Below are positions 10,674 through 20,880 of a stretch of DNA of 64,000 bases, in pieces. Position 1 is the first letter of the stretch. Each line of letters starts with the position of its first letter. The notes below the pieces were generated by a model. It was not told where the DNA came from. It searched no databases and saw only the letters and a list, made by a program, of their open reading frames with translations. Both the position numbers and the translations under genes were made by a program. This DNA is from Hygrocybe punicea (Eukaryota > Basidiomycota > Agaricomycetes > Agaricales > Hygrophoraceae): contig OY744461.1 in assembly GCA_963556145.1 (NCBI GenBank), positions 4,898,001 through 4,962,000 of the forward strand. The letters are read 5' to 3'.

Positions 10674-12943
10674 GAGTGACTGCTGTCTCAGATTCTGCCG
10701 TTAAGTTCATTGGTCCTCAATGTCCATCAATCCGCTGGAACTCCTTCAACAACGCCGACCTAATGGTACAGGTTGTGTCTATGACAAGAGCTTATACTTA
10801 TTCATATCATCCTACAGAACCTATAGGCCCATTTGATGCTCGTGTTGCTGCAATCATAGATGGTTTCCAGCCCGGAGTAAATGACATGATAATCACATCA
10901 CCCAACATGGACATCATCTATAAGCCTCCGTTAGGTAGACGCCTGGTTCGTTTAAGAAATGATTGCCGCTACGCAGACGACGATTACATGTTATGGCCGC
11001 AACCTTTTATGGAGGAATATTGCTGGTTGCCCGTTATTCCTCGCTGTCCCGAGGATCCTGCTGATCCACTTTCGATCATGTGGTGGAATCCCACTGCTGC
11101 TGACTTTATCCCGACAAGTCGGCAATTTGTAGAGGGTCTTGGTAAGCTTGAAATCTCAAAGGTGGTGAAGTTGCGGGTTGTGTGTGAGGCTCTTTTTGCA
11201 AGGATTATGGATTACCAAAAATCAGGCGGAAATAATCCCGTTGTGCTGAATCTCCAAGTTGCTTTGCGCCACTCAATATGTCGTTTGGAATCTCTCACGA
11301 CGTTTTACAAGGAGATGGTGTTTGGTGTCACTGAAACTCAACGTTGGTACCTGGAACTAGTCGCTGTCGTGGACTATATCACAATTTTCAAGCCACGAAT
11401 GGAAGGCAGTCTCCCGAAAGCCGAGCGTGTGGCTTTTGTGGTTGGCGCATTCACCGAGAACCCGCAATATGTTCAGGCCGCCTTCGATGCTGGTATTCCT
11501 GTGTGGTTCATGCGACCTCTTCAAACTTTATCTTTGAGCGTGAACATTATGTCTGTTACTACCCTTCGATCTCCCGAAGATTTTCTCACAATGACCGATT
11601 GGACCGAGAGCCCATCATTCCCTGTCATTCACAATGGGTCAAACAACGTTGAAAAGGTCAGGCAAATCCACAATTACGCCCGCACACGCTTCCAGTACCC
11701 AGACCCTTTCGCTGTCATCGACGATCCATTTCTTGTAGGAGGGAGTGTACCAACAGTTACAGCGACGGTACCAATGGCTGAGCTCGAACGCCCTCGCACG
11801 GTTAATGGAGAGAGTGTACCGATGGTTACTGAGAGAGTATCAGTGGCCGAGCCCGAACACCCTCGCACCGTTAAGGTCACCAAGAAAGCTCGGAAACAGT
11901 GCAGTGCCATTAGTTCAGGTATATTATCAAGTCTCTTCATGTATCAATGCTTATCGCTTCCTGCAGTGGGAACCAAGAAATCTAATTCTAGCTGGAAGCC
12001 CGTTCAAGCCAAGTTTCGAGACCCTGACAGTGACCTCATCCCTCCGTCAATCTTCACATGGGCCAATGCCCTTCTCCACGTTAATACCGAACCTTCTCGA
12101 CTGAAGGCTCTGTGTAAGAGTAATCCACACGATGGACACTTTGTTTTCCCTGATCCCAGGCTCTTGGTGGGCCCGAACACTGAGGCAAGGCAAGCCTTGT
12201 ACCTCGTCAATTGGTTGGACCAGCGCCAACTATGGATATCTCGCGTATCTCGTGCAGACTCTGCTGCTCGAGCTTTGTCAAATCAAGAGTGGCGCGACTG
12301 TCTATCAGGTCTATGTTCAGAGCGTAACAAACAAATGACCTCGACTCGGGCTAGCCAACGCCGTGCCGACATCATCACACTGATTGGCCATTTGTACAAG
12401 GGGTCCGGTTTGGTTGCAGACATGCCCCGTACCCAAATCTTTTGGAAAGAGCAACAACTGATGGCGCCTGACGGGATGTTGCCTGATCGCAGGATTGTCC
12501 AAGAGGTGCTGTGGGAGCTGTATGAGCTTAACTTTCATTTCGAATTCCTGGCCCTGGATGGCCGAGCCCATAAACCCAGAATGCCCTCAGGGATCGAACA
12601 AGAACCAGAGTTTAGCACCCGCCAATACGAACTTATGGCATGCTTCATGGCATCCAACTCTGGTGACCCCAGTTTCCTCGTAACTCAGATCCCTTCGAAG
12701 AACGGTGGTCTCGCTGCGGACGACTGGCATGAGCGTCTCCAATATCTTTTGGCGATGCACAAGGTAATGAGAACTTGGGATTGCCAACCACCAGATGGGT
12801 TTGAGCTTGGGTTTGGAGCCGTTGATACTTTCACAGAGCCAAGCGTCTCATTGCTTGAAGAAGCGATTGCCACTTTCTACACACAGACTTTTTTTGATTA
12901 CTTTGGACGTGCGGCCACTATTCCTCACAAACTCCCGTTTTAA
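10674..12943 (+). CDS. KDZ-element cargo gene 1, unrecognised protein (about 740 aa)
   Basis: Long open frame ending at TAA 12,943. The frame opens after a stop at 10,652 and has no ATG near its start; the acceptor-like ATTAG at 10,669-10,673 suggests an upstream exon, so the 5-prime end is provisional (first in-frame ATG at 10,763). A 48-nt in-frame stretch, 11,919-11,966 (GTATATTATC to CTGCAG), has intron borders and probably is spliced out, joining AISS to the segment GTKKSNSSWKPVQAKFRDP. The first half is rich in Trp and Pro (EEYCWLPVIPRCPED, RQFVEGLGKLE, AGIPVWFMRPLQ); a short Val-Pro-Glu repeat near residues 365-405 (VPTVTATVPMAELERPRTV and VPMVTERVSVAEPEHPRTV) links to the second half. 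No known catalytic motif, signal peptide or membrane segment is seen. Its place inside the element and the shared divergent control region suggest a role in the element's life cycle; the function is unknown. Confidence 0.7.
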
Positions 12944-13358
12944 CTTTTAGCTGATGCCATTGTTTCTCCCCATCTTCGTGTAATGTTCTCGTCTCATAAT
13001 GTGACTATTCATGACTTCTCATGTGTGGCATGTGAATTGTCTGCTCACGGTCATCTTTCACCACAATGGTTTGCAACTAACGAAGATGAAATGAACTGAT
13101 GTCTATCTTCATCTGCAGAACTGCCTGTAAGTAATATTATTTGCTTCGTGACATCATCTACTGATTCAAGGTACATTTGCTGTCACATTACAGAGGGAAC
13201 AATAACAGTTACAACAGTGCATGCAATGTCTGAAGGAGGTTTAAACAAGCGGTGTGGCTTTCTTCGATGAGTGGCCTTCACATTGACTTCAAGGTCAGTT
13301 CATATAAAGGTTCTGAATCGTTCCTGTTTCATCAAATCCACACCATCCTTTCGTTACT
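12944..13358 (+). promoter_or_regulatory. Intergenic region with TATA box for cargo gene 2
   Basis: No coding exon recognised. TATAAA lies at 13,303-13,308, about 50 bp before the ATG at 13,359. One perfect GTTTAAAC palindrome, as in the element ends, is at 13,239-13,246. None of the GAC-N5-GTC hairpins occurs here. Confidence 0.5.
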
Positions 13359-15501
13359 ATGGTCGGACGCAGATCACAGTTTACTCCTGCTCAGGACACA
13401 TATATTAACAGCTACATGCAAGCATTCGAGGCCAAGGTGTACGAGCTTGATCCTGACTTGAAAGGAATGAAGGGTGCTTCCTTAACAAGGTGGAAGCAGG
13501 ACACTGCGGAAACTATCAAGTCGTCATCTCTGTTTCAAGACCAACTGCTTTGCGAAGGGGATGTGACTCTGACGACCTGGACCATGGTATGTCAATTCAC
13601 GTCATGATTCAGGGGATTGATTGGTTCTTCAGCGAATCATCCGCAAGTTCACAAACCGCTTCAGCACTATGAAACGAAAAAGCCAGTCCACGTCAAACAC
13701 TCATGGAGATCAATTTTTTATCAATCTCTCCTCAAGTGTTACTGGGCGCCAGCTCTATGAACAAGAACGAAAGAACGAGATCAATACTGAGGCTGCGAAA
13801 CGTCGAAAGGATGCTGATACTGATGGGGGGCATGCAGGGTTTTACCAAGTCGTTTTGAAGGAGATGTGGGAGGACGAGGAGGATCAGCAGGCATATGAGA
13901 AAAGGGCTGAGGAAGTTGAAAGTGATATTCCTCGGTGTGCATTTCTTGATCTTTCCTATGGCTATGATTTAACACGACCGGGTCAACTTAGAAATCAGAA
14001 AGAGTTTATGAAAGCAGCATGGTTTGCCCTCAAGACGCTCTGCCAGAATGGTAAGCTTGGCCCTGCCGAGATGATGCTGTTCTTCGCATTCCGTGATGAA
14101 CATGGCGATCTCGATAGTGGCGTGTAAGTGCACCAACCGGCCCTCTGTAGTGCCACACCTAATAAAATGACAGAGTCAATGCCCATTCAGTCCATAACAA
14201 GCTTGATATGAGATCCCAGCTCAAAGACTTCACAGAGCATTTCGAAACGCCATGGTTTCAGTATGCCGAAAGGGTCCTCCCTCGTGAGTTGCTGCATGAA
14301 CTTGGACACACTATGTTGCCTTAATCAATTCACCAGGACCCAGCATCAAGAGTGATGACTCCACAGACCTTCAAATTCCTCGTAACTCTGCAGGAATACC
14401 TTTGTTCCCTGCTGTCGAGTTCAACAAGATGATTTTGGGCGATATTCGTGCCATTCTGGAAAAATACTTCAGCACATTGTGGTGTAAGTCAGTCCAGTAC
14501 AGCCTTCTGCTGGATTATTTCGAGTGATTACACCTAGGTCATACCTGGCCAGCCGATCAGCATTTTGCTGCAATACCTTGGGCTGATATTTCTGTTAACC
14601 CTTCCGACTATTATGATGTGCAAAGTTTCATCGTCCCAGTCAAACTGCAAGCGCCAGAGCTTATGTCACTTGCCCACATTATCATTCTCTCGGAGTATCT
14701 TGCTTCGACAGCTTCCAGAGACACTGATGAACAACCATTTATGTTCCTGCAGAAGGCTGAGATTCTTAGATGCATTGGTGACCGTCAGGCTGACATTGAA
14801 GCGCAGCACACAGCTGGTGATGAAGAAGACAGCGACGATGATGACACAGAACTTGGGGCCATTGCTGCTGGAGTGCACGTCCCACTTGTGCATGAGTTGC
14901 AGCGCAAGGACACGACAAGTGAGGCACCGGTGACAAGTGTCAGTGAGGCAGAGGATGGTGAAAATGCAGAGGAGAAAGTGGTAAGTGAGAACAATACTAC
15001 AGAGAGGGTGCTGATGCAGAATTGCAGCATGAGAATGCCACAAGTGAGGCTGCGGGGACAAGTGTTGGTGAGGCAGGGAACAGCAAAAACGCAGGGGAGA
15101 AAGTGGCAATAAGTGAGAGCCCTACTGCCAAGGAGACACTGAGCAACGGCAAGGGTGGACAGGTAGGACATAATTCGGAGGAGATTGAATGCGAAAGCAA
15201 GAAGTCGAAGACACAGAGAGGCAGGACAACTGGCGGCATTCTTTTCAGTACACGAAGGACACGGTCTTGCGTTGCTGAGAACTCACGAAAGACACGATCT
15301 TCTGTTGCCGAGAACTCACGGAAAACACGGTCTTCTGTCGCCGAGAACTCACAGAAGACACGGAGCGCTCATGGTACGAGTGATGGGACTGTGACTCGTG
15401 GGACAAAGCGCAAAGCGGCAGGGATTCAGGAAAATCTAGAGTACGCTATCTCCTCCTTTTCCTGCAGCAGCAGCAGAAAAACTGAACTACGGGTTGTTTA
15501 G
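13359..15501 (+). CDS. KDZ-element cargo gene 2, unrecognised multi-exon protein with repetitive tail
   Basis: Starts at ATG 13,359 (MVGRRSQFTPAQDTYINSYM). Introns read from the sequence: 13,587-13,632 (joins TWTM to RIIRKFTNRFSTMKR), 14,124-14,173, about 14,286-14,335, about 14,484-14,538 and 14,981-15,027. The N-terminal 60 residues look like a small helical DNA-binding module (RSQFTPAQ...LTRWKQDTAETI); this is a guess from composition only. The middle (FYQVVLKEMWEDEEDQQAYEKRA, then FETPWFQYAERVLP, then SFIVPVKLQAPELMSLAHI) has no motif I recognise. The tail holds a 22-residue repeat in two copies (TSEAPVTSVSEAEDGENAEEKV; TSEAAGTSVGEAGNSKNAGEKV; each can also be seen at DNA level) and a 12-residue basic repeat, three copies of SRKTRSSVAEN type. 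The tail is acidic, then basic. Likely nuclear. Confidence 0.7.
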
Positions 15502-15864
15502 GGGTAGGCCAAGCAGCAAACGTGCGAATACACAAAATAAACGCAAGACGAGACACTGTATGCTTTAATCCTGTGTGGCATTAACCTGCTAACTTTCCAA
15601 TTGTGCAGGTGGCTAGGATTGTGTTTCATCCGATTCAACAATGTTTAATCTGCTCAATGTATTTAATTTAAATCACTTCAACCATGTGTGTTTAATCCAC
15701 TGAGCTCTGAATTTCGGATTCCATTAAATCCAAGTTTCATTACCCACTACTTAAATTACTCCTGTTTAAACACGTAAAATTAGCTGTCTGTTTAAACAAA
15801 GTTCTGTTTAAACTTGATTTGCATTATAAAGTACATTGCTTAAGCAAGACTCCTAGGGAGGCTG
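15502..15864. repeat. Right terminal inverted repeat and subterminal array of the KDZ element
   Basis: Perfect GTTTAAAC at 15,764, 15,790 and 15,806, with diverged TTTAATC-type copies from about 15,560 to 15,730. The outer 75 bp is a degenerate inverted copy of the left end. No gene. Confidence 0.75.
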
Positions 15865-15871
15865 ATGACTA
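15865..15871. repeat. Target-site duplication, right copy (ATGACTA)
   Basis: Same 7-mer as 4,834-4,840, directly right of the KDZ element and in frame with the Helitron protease domain. Confidence 0.9.
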
Positions 15872-16640
15872 CAGCTGTGCATATGACTCATTGTTGGTGA
15901 TTCTCTTCAATCTGTGGAAAGACAATCATTTAGAGTGGTCCACAATATTCACAAACATGAATGATCATTTGAGCACATTGTCTCATGGTTTTTCTGAGGT
16001 GTTGCACAAAAATGTAGCATTTAAACAGCTCAGAGATCACCTTAGAACTACACTGCATAACATGAATCCTACAGACTTTCCTAGAGGCACTGTGGGCATC
16101 AGTGTTGCAAATCTGGCTATGGAGTTGTTTAAAGTCAATGACATTGTAGCCTCTTCTCAACATGAATGTTCTCAATGTGACTTTGCAGAAGAACCCATTG
16201 ATGACAGACTAGGCTATGTGTTGCATGCTGATGACACCATTAAACAGTCTACCATGAAGTGGGTTGATACCTTGTCACAGAAAACCAATAGAAGATGTCC
16301 TGATTGCAACAGCAGAATGAAACAACTTGTATTTTATAATGAAGCACCACACATTCTTGTTCTAGAGTATTCATTCAAAAATATTGAAACCAGTCATAGA
16401 CTAGAATTTGTTTCAGAGACTGGCACAAAGACATTAGAACTTAGAGGCATTGTATATCATGGTCAATATCATTTCACATCACATATTATTACTGCACAGA
16501 AACAAGTATGGTATTATGATGGAATGATTACAGGCAACTCTTGTTCCAGAGACACTGTCCTTACACAACTTTCAGACCATGATATCAGACACTGTAAAAA
16601 TAGAAACCTAGTATTAGCTATTTATGCTCAGAGTCTTTGA
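15865..16640 (+). pseudogene. C-terminal cysteine-protease domain of Helitron copy 1, cut off by KDZ insertion
   Basis: This is the missing C-terminus of the gene at 1-4,840. It begins exactly at the target duplication: DYSCAYDSLLVILFNLW holds the catalytic Cys. Next come a zinc-ribbon pair (CSQCDFAEE near 16,170; CPDCNSRMK near 16,300) and the His and Asp boxes (GIVYHGQYHFTSH near 16,455; VWYYDGM near 16,515), ending at the stop at 16,640. Cys-His-Asp order and the inserted CxxC pairs are those of ubiquitin-specific proteases (papain-like fold). There is no frame damage in this part, which fits a recent insertion. Confidence 0.85.
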
Positions 16641-17090
16641 GCATCCTCCTTGAGGTCAAGCACGGCTGTCTTCATGTGTTCATCTGTTGTGCAACATTCA
16701 AGGTTGTGGAGAAATAGGGTTGAGCAAATGTGAGTTAATTGTCAGCACACTGTTTGGGGGGCAGTTGTGTTTGGCAGTTGACCAGTTGCTCCCTGAGCAA
16801 TTTCTTCATGGCTGAGAGTGTTGCATGATGGTGCAACACAGGGGAGATGGCAGGTAGAGAGGAGGTTGATGAAGACTCAAGGCACTTTATGTAGATTTCT
16901 TTTATGCTAATTTATATGTTGCAGAGGTGGGAGGTGGGCTTAGTAGATCAATATGCAATATGCAACACATGCTATGTATCTTATGCCAAATGTAACATGC
17001 TCTATGCAATGTTCTTAATTCAGCAAAGAAGTGAGGAGAGGGAAAAAAGAACTCGTTCATGCCATGCGCAGCACTGGCCCACTAAACAAG
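16641..17090 (+). other. 3-prime non-coding end of Helitron copy 1
   Basis: No gene. The last 42 bases are shared with the ends of copies 2 and 3: GAACTCGTT at 17,049, GCCATGCGCAGCACTGGC at 17,061-17,078 (imperfect hairpin), GGCCCAC, then AACAAG with T following. GAACTCGTT and AACAAGTTC also pair with each other around the inner hairpin. Confidence 0.65.
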
Positions 17091-17116
17091 TTCTGTGTTC
17101 GTGGATGAGCCATGAG

Positions 17117-17436
17117 TAGTGAATTGCACAGGTATGGGTAACCCGTGCAGGTTTGTACCCATACCTGCACGGGTCCAAATCCCCGGGTAAAGTTTCTCCT
17201 ACCCGCCAGCTTCAAAACGAGTCCTGGAACAGCCCAATCGGTCAAGAATTGACTGTGATATTGTAAAAACAATGCTCCTTGATTGTTTTGACAATATCTC
17301 AGTCAATTCTTGACTGTTTGGGCCGTTCCAGGACTCAAAATGACGGGTAAACCCGCCGGGTTTGAACCCACGGGTCCATCGGGTGTGGGTACAGGTACAG
17401 TCGTTTGTACCCGTGGGTTACCCATGCCATTCACTA
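17117..17436. mobile_element. hAT-like non-autonomous element (MITE), 320 bp
   Basis: Ends TAGTGAATTGCA and, inverted, TAGTGAATGGCA, both followed by TGGGTAACCC. Flanked by the 8-bp duplication GCCATGAG (17,109-17,116 and 17,437-17,444). TAGTG ends and 8-bp duplications are typical of hAT transposons. The interior is a long foldback: a ~50-bp arm starting AGTCCTGGAACAGCCC (17,219) is mirrored at 17,285-17,335. No coding capacity. Confidence 0.82.
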
Positions 17437-17444
17437 GCCATGAG

Positions 17445-17958
17445 CCATGGAATTGGGAGCATGGGCTACACCCACGCTCCCATCATCCGTCTTGGTGCCA
17501 GGTACCTCACGAACAACATTGACACATCAGGTGACGCATCAGCTGCGTGGATTCGCAAGGTGTGGTGGCTTGAGGGCCAACAGGAGGGAGGTTGGCCACA
17601 TCATTCTGTTGTATGTATAGTGGGGTGGTGGTCCTACATGTCGTATTCATTGTATGTGTTCCCATCAATGCAATCGTCCTTGTAGGTGTTGGCCGCGATG
17701 TGTTTTCGTGGTTGGAAACATTGAGGTTGGCTGTGAAAGTGCCTAAATCAGCCTATTATAAAAAACTACAATGGAATTAACTATGCACCTGAAGGCCAGG
17801 ATGTGGAAGCACCACAGTCCCAGCCCTTTTCCCTCTCTCCTGGTCTGTCAGCAGCATGGTTGTGGTTGTGGTCAATGTTGTTGGTGATGTTGATGTGTGA
17901 TGCGGGTACTGTGACACTGCCCAAATAGGGACCACGGATTGCCAGATATGGATACACA
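17445..17958. other. Intergenic stretch without a gene
   Basis: Only short chance frames. A 27-bp palindrome (GGGAGCATGGG ... CCCACGCTCCC) is at 17,456-17,482. Nothing else is recognised. Confidence 0.5.
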
Positions 17959-18295
17959 CACATCAGGAGTTCCAACTTTTAGTTGAGAACTAAAGTGATT
18001 TCTAAAGTTAGCAGAAAAATATAATCTTTAGATTTACATTTAGGCCTAGCCTAAATATTAAATTTAAGTCATGAATAAATACACATCTAAATCATTTATT
18101 TATTTTCATCTTTAGGTTATTCTTTCAATCAAAATAATTATCCGATCTAAATTGTAAGGGGAAAGCATAATTTAGTTTCAAGTTTACTCAAAATTTCTAG
18201 TCCAAATTTAGGCATCACTTAAAGGCAGGCCAAAATTTAAACTTTTGGTAGGATTAAAATAATAAATTTAATAGTTATCAAAATACAAGATTTCG
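17959..18295 (+). repeat. Left long inverted repeat of the 4.15-kb element
   Basis: A/T-rich arm, mirrored at 21,765-22,109. No gene. Confidence 0.7.
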
Positions 18296-18639
18296 GCAGC
18301 TATTTAAATTCAAAGTTGCCATCAGATCTAAAGCTATTGCCTGCGCCATTGCCCACCCATTGCCCACTCGTCGCCTGCCACCCACCCATTGGTCATCATT
18401 GTTCTGTGGGCTTTGAGGGCGTCCTACTATTCACTGAGATTAATCAGTGTGGCGCCGGGCAGGGCCTAGGTGATGGCAGAGGCAGGGAGCCTTGATGGCG
18501 TGGGCGAGCAAGGAGATGGGTATGATGGCGTGGGACACAGCCCACCATCGTCCACCCATTATCCATCCATCGTCCGCCCATCTCCCAATGGACCAAATCA
18601 TATGACCTCACGAGCCCAGCTTCAACATCAATTGACATG

Positions 18640-19148
18640 GTGGTGGGGTTCATGAGGTGATGACAGAGGTAGGGGATGGTGGGCAATAGGGGCGGGTGAG
18701 GGAGATGGCATGGGCAGGGGGAGATGATGGGGGCATGATTGGATGGGAGGCGGAGAGGTGTGGGCGACGGAGATGGCGGCAGGGGGAGATGGCGGGGAGA
18801 TGGTGTGGGCAATGGTGTGGGCGACAAGGGTGAGGGAGATGGCATGGGGTGTGGGTGAGGGAGATGGCGTGGGGTGTGTGTGAGGGAGATGGCATGGGTA
18901 GGGGAGATGATGGTGGTGGGGAGACAGCGTGGGTGACAAGGGAGATGGCATGGGGTGTGGGCGAGGGAGATGGCGTGGGGTGCGTGCAAGGGAGATGGCA
19001 TGGGCAGGGGAGATGATGGTGGTGGGGAGATGGTGTGGGCGACAAGGGAGATGGCGTGGGGTGTGGGCGAGGGAGAGGGAGATGATGGGATGGGAGAGTG
19101 GGGAAGGGAGATGGCATGGGCACGATGCGATGGGAGGCTGGGGAGATG
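18640..19148. repeat. G-rich minisatellite (GAGGGAGATGGCGTGGG type)
   Basis: Degenerate tandem repeats of about 17-30 bp built from GAGATGGCATGGG and GTGGGCGA. Pro/His/Ser-rich open frames on the minus strand (to 243 codons) come from the repeat, not from a gene. The array goes on at 20,571 after a nested insertion. Confidence 0.8.
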
Positions 19149-20570
19149 TAGTGTTGCCGCAACTCGACTAGTCAATAGTCGACTAGGAGAGTCACGACTT
19201 CGACTAGACTATTCATCACATTTTCACATAGTCGTAGTTGGTAGTCGTGACTACCAACTACAGTCGACTTGAGTGGCGGCTCAGTCGGGGTTCTCAGTAC
19301 AAAAACATGCTAACGAATATATCAGTGAGGGTGAGGGTGAGGGGATAAGACGACAGTGGGTACCCACCACATTCCATCCTAAGTACCTCGCGAACCATGG
19401 GGACGCGTCAATTGACACGCTCCATTTGTTTTCGCGAGGTTGGATGGGGCTGGGGAGTTTCCATGGGCATCCGCGCGTGCTCACTACATTGCGAACAACG
19501 GGGGCACGTCAATTGACGCGCTCCATGTTTTCGCGAGGTTGGATGGCGCTGGGGACATCCTATGGGTGTCCGCCTCATTTCTGTCGTCCGTTGCCCCCAT
19601 CCCCGTTCCTGTGCTCACTGTCCTCATCGTCGCCATCGTCCTCGTCCTCGTTGCCGTCGTTGTCCCTGTTCCCGTGCTCACTGTCCTCGTCGTCCCCGTT
19701 GCCATCGTCGTCCCCATTGCCATCGTCGTCCCCATTGCCATCGTCGTCCCCATTGCCATCGTCGTCCCCATTGCCATCGTCGTCCCCATTGCCATCGTCG
19801 TCCCCATTGCCATCGTCGTCCCCATTGCCATCGTCCCCGTTGCCGTTATTGTCCCCGTTGCCATCATTGTCCCCATTGCTGTCATTGTCCCCGTCCCCGT
19901 TGCCGTTGTCCTTTTTGTCCCGGTCTCCGTTGTCCTCATTTTCCCATTCCCCCATTGTTGTCTTCCCGTTGTCGTAGTTGCCGTTCCCGCTTTGTCGTCG
20001 TCTTCCCATTCTCGCCATCGTTGCGTTCGTCGTCGTTCTTGTCTTCGTTTACCCCATCGTCGTCATTCCCATCGTCCTCGTTCTTGCTATCATGGTCGGC
20101 CTGGGTTGTCCCCGTTCTCAGCTGCATCCCATCTGCTTGTTGCTGTTGCCATGTTCGCTGCGAGGGTGCAGGAAAAAAACCTAGAGGTGTTTAAGTAGTT
20201 AGTAGAATAAACGCGAACCCGAATTACACTTACCTTGGGTGTAATCGTTGCGTGATTGTGTTTGTTCCAGCGACCAAACAAGGTCACATGGTCTGTGCGC
20301 GGCGAGAAAGGTATATAAGCCACCCCCAAACTCTTTCAAATCTGCTCTCGAGCCATTTAAATTTAGATGTCATAAATAAATAAATATAATTATATAATTA
20401 TTACAGTACCGACTACAGTCGACTAAGTAAGCTCGACTACGGCTTGCCAGATTGGCATAGTCGAAGTTGAGTCGATTGGATAGTTGTAGTCGAGTCGGAG
20501 GTTGACTCGGCTAAAATCGGCTATGACTACAACTTCAAGTCGACTGCTAGTTGTAGTCACGGCAACACTA
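19149..20570. mobile_element. hAT-like non-autonomous element, 1,422 bp, nested in minisatellite
   Basis: Ends TAGTGTTGCCG and, inverted, TAGTGTTGCCG, followed by further imperfect inverted repeats rich in GTCGACTA. The flanks carry the 8-bp duplication GGGAGATG (19,141-19,148; 20,571-20,578), which is part of the minisatellite. The interior holds a GTC/CCC minisatellite and two diverged copies of a unit with palindromic GCGTCAATTGACGCG (about 19,380 and 19,500). No transposase. It shares TAGTGTTGCC with the element at 27,504. Confidence 0.8.
19615..20130. repeat. 18-bp minisatellite ATTGCCATCGTCGTCCCC inside the hAT-like element
   Basis: Near-perfect 18-bp units from about 19,690 to 19,835, flanked by diverged units. 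Because 18 is a multiple of three, all frames stay open over it and give false frames (Ile-Val, Asp-Gly-Asn and Met-Gly-Thr repeats). Confidence 0.85.
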
Positions 20571-20880
20571 GGGAGATGGTGTAAGTGGTGGGGGTGAGGG
20601 GGGTGGCGTGGGCGACGAGGGTGAGGAGGATGGCGTGGGGTGCAGGCGAGGGAGGTGGCATTTGGCATGGGCAGGCATAGGCAGGTGATGTGGCATGGAC
20701 GAGGGAGATGGTGTGGACGAGAGAGATGGCGTGGATGAGGGAGATGGCGTGGGCGGGGAGACAGGGTGGATGTAAGGGCAATGGGTGCGGGCGATGGGAT
20801 GGGTGGTGGAACTGGCCCAGGTGGCGATGGGAGTGAGGGCGATGGAGATGGGCGATGGAGATGGGCATCATGTGTGGGCA
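20571..20880. repeat. Continuation of the G-rich minisatellite
   Basis: Same GAGATGGTGTGGACGAG-type units as 18,640-19,148, interrupted only by the hAT-like element. Confidence 0.75.

Larger units (their letters stand above)
4841..15864. mobile_element. KDZ (Kyakuja-Dileera-Zisupton) DNA transposon, 11,024 bp, nested in Helitron copy 1
   Basis: Bounded by the 7-bp duplication ATGACTA. The ends are degenerate inverted repeats: the left end from 4,846 (tccatatgacttg, then ttaaacaatgtac and aatgcaaa) aligns with the reverse complement of the right end (tccctaggagtcttg, then ttaagcaatgtac and aatgcaaa). Both ends hold clusters of the 8-bp palindrome GTTTAAAC: seven perfect copies on the left between 4,892 and 5,126, three on the right between 15,764 and 15,813. 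It contains a minus-strand KDZ transposase and two plus-strand genes. The transposase frame is interrupted only by plausible introns, so the element could be recently active. Iyer and colleagues described KDZ transposons as expanded in basidiomycetes. I see no TET/JBP oxygenase, which some such elements carry. Confidence 0.88.
1..17090 (+). mobile_element. Helitron copy 1, 5-prime end outside window, split by KDZ transposon
   Basis: The reading frame is open from base 1 and matches the middle of the Rep-helicase protein of copies 2 and 3, so the element starts left of the window. The 3-prime end is put at about 17,090. There the sequence from 17,049 (GAACTCGTTCATGCCATG) aligns with the ends of copy 2 (42,771) and copy 3 (minus strand, 46,743). 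All three have a GCCATGC-type hairpin followed by GGCCCAC and a terminal C(A/T)AG next to T. Helitrons are rolling-circle DNA transposons whose 3-prime ends carry a hairpin and CTRR. The end here (ACAAG-T) is a diverged form. Interrupted at 4,841-15,864. Confidence 0.8.

Noticed and set aside
18444..19175. Pro/Ser/His-rich minus-strand open frames to 243 codons
   Set aside because: They follow the G-rich minisatellite; all frames are open and composition mirrors the repeat.
19440..20198. Ile/Val, Asp/Gly/Asn and Thr/Met repeat frames on both strands
   Set aside because: Produced by an 18-bp repeat, a multiple of three, so frames stay open in all phases.
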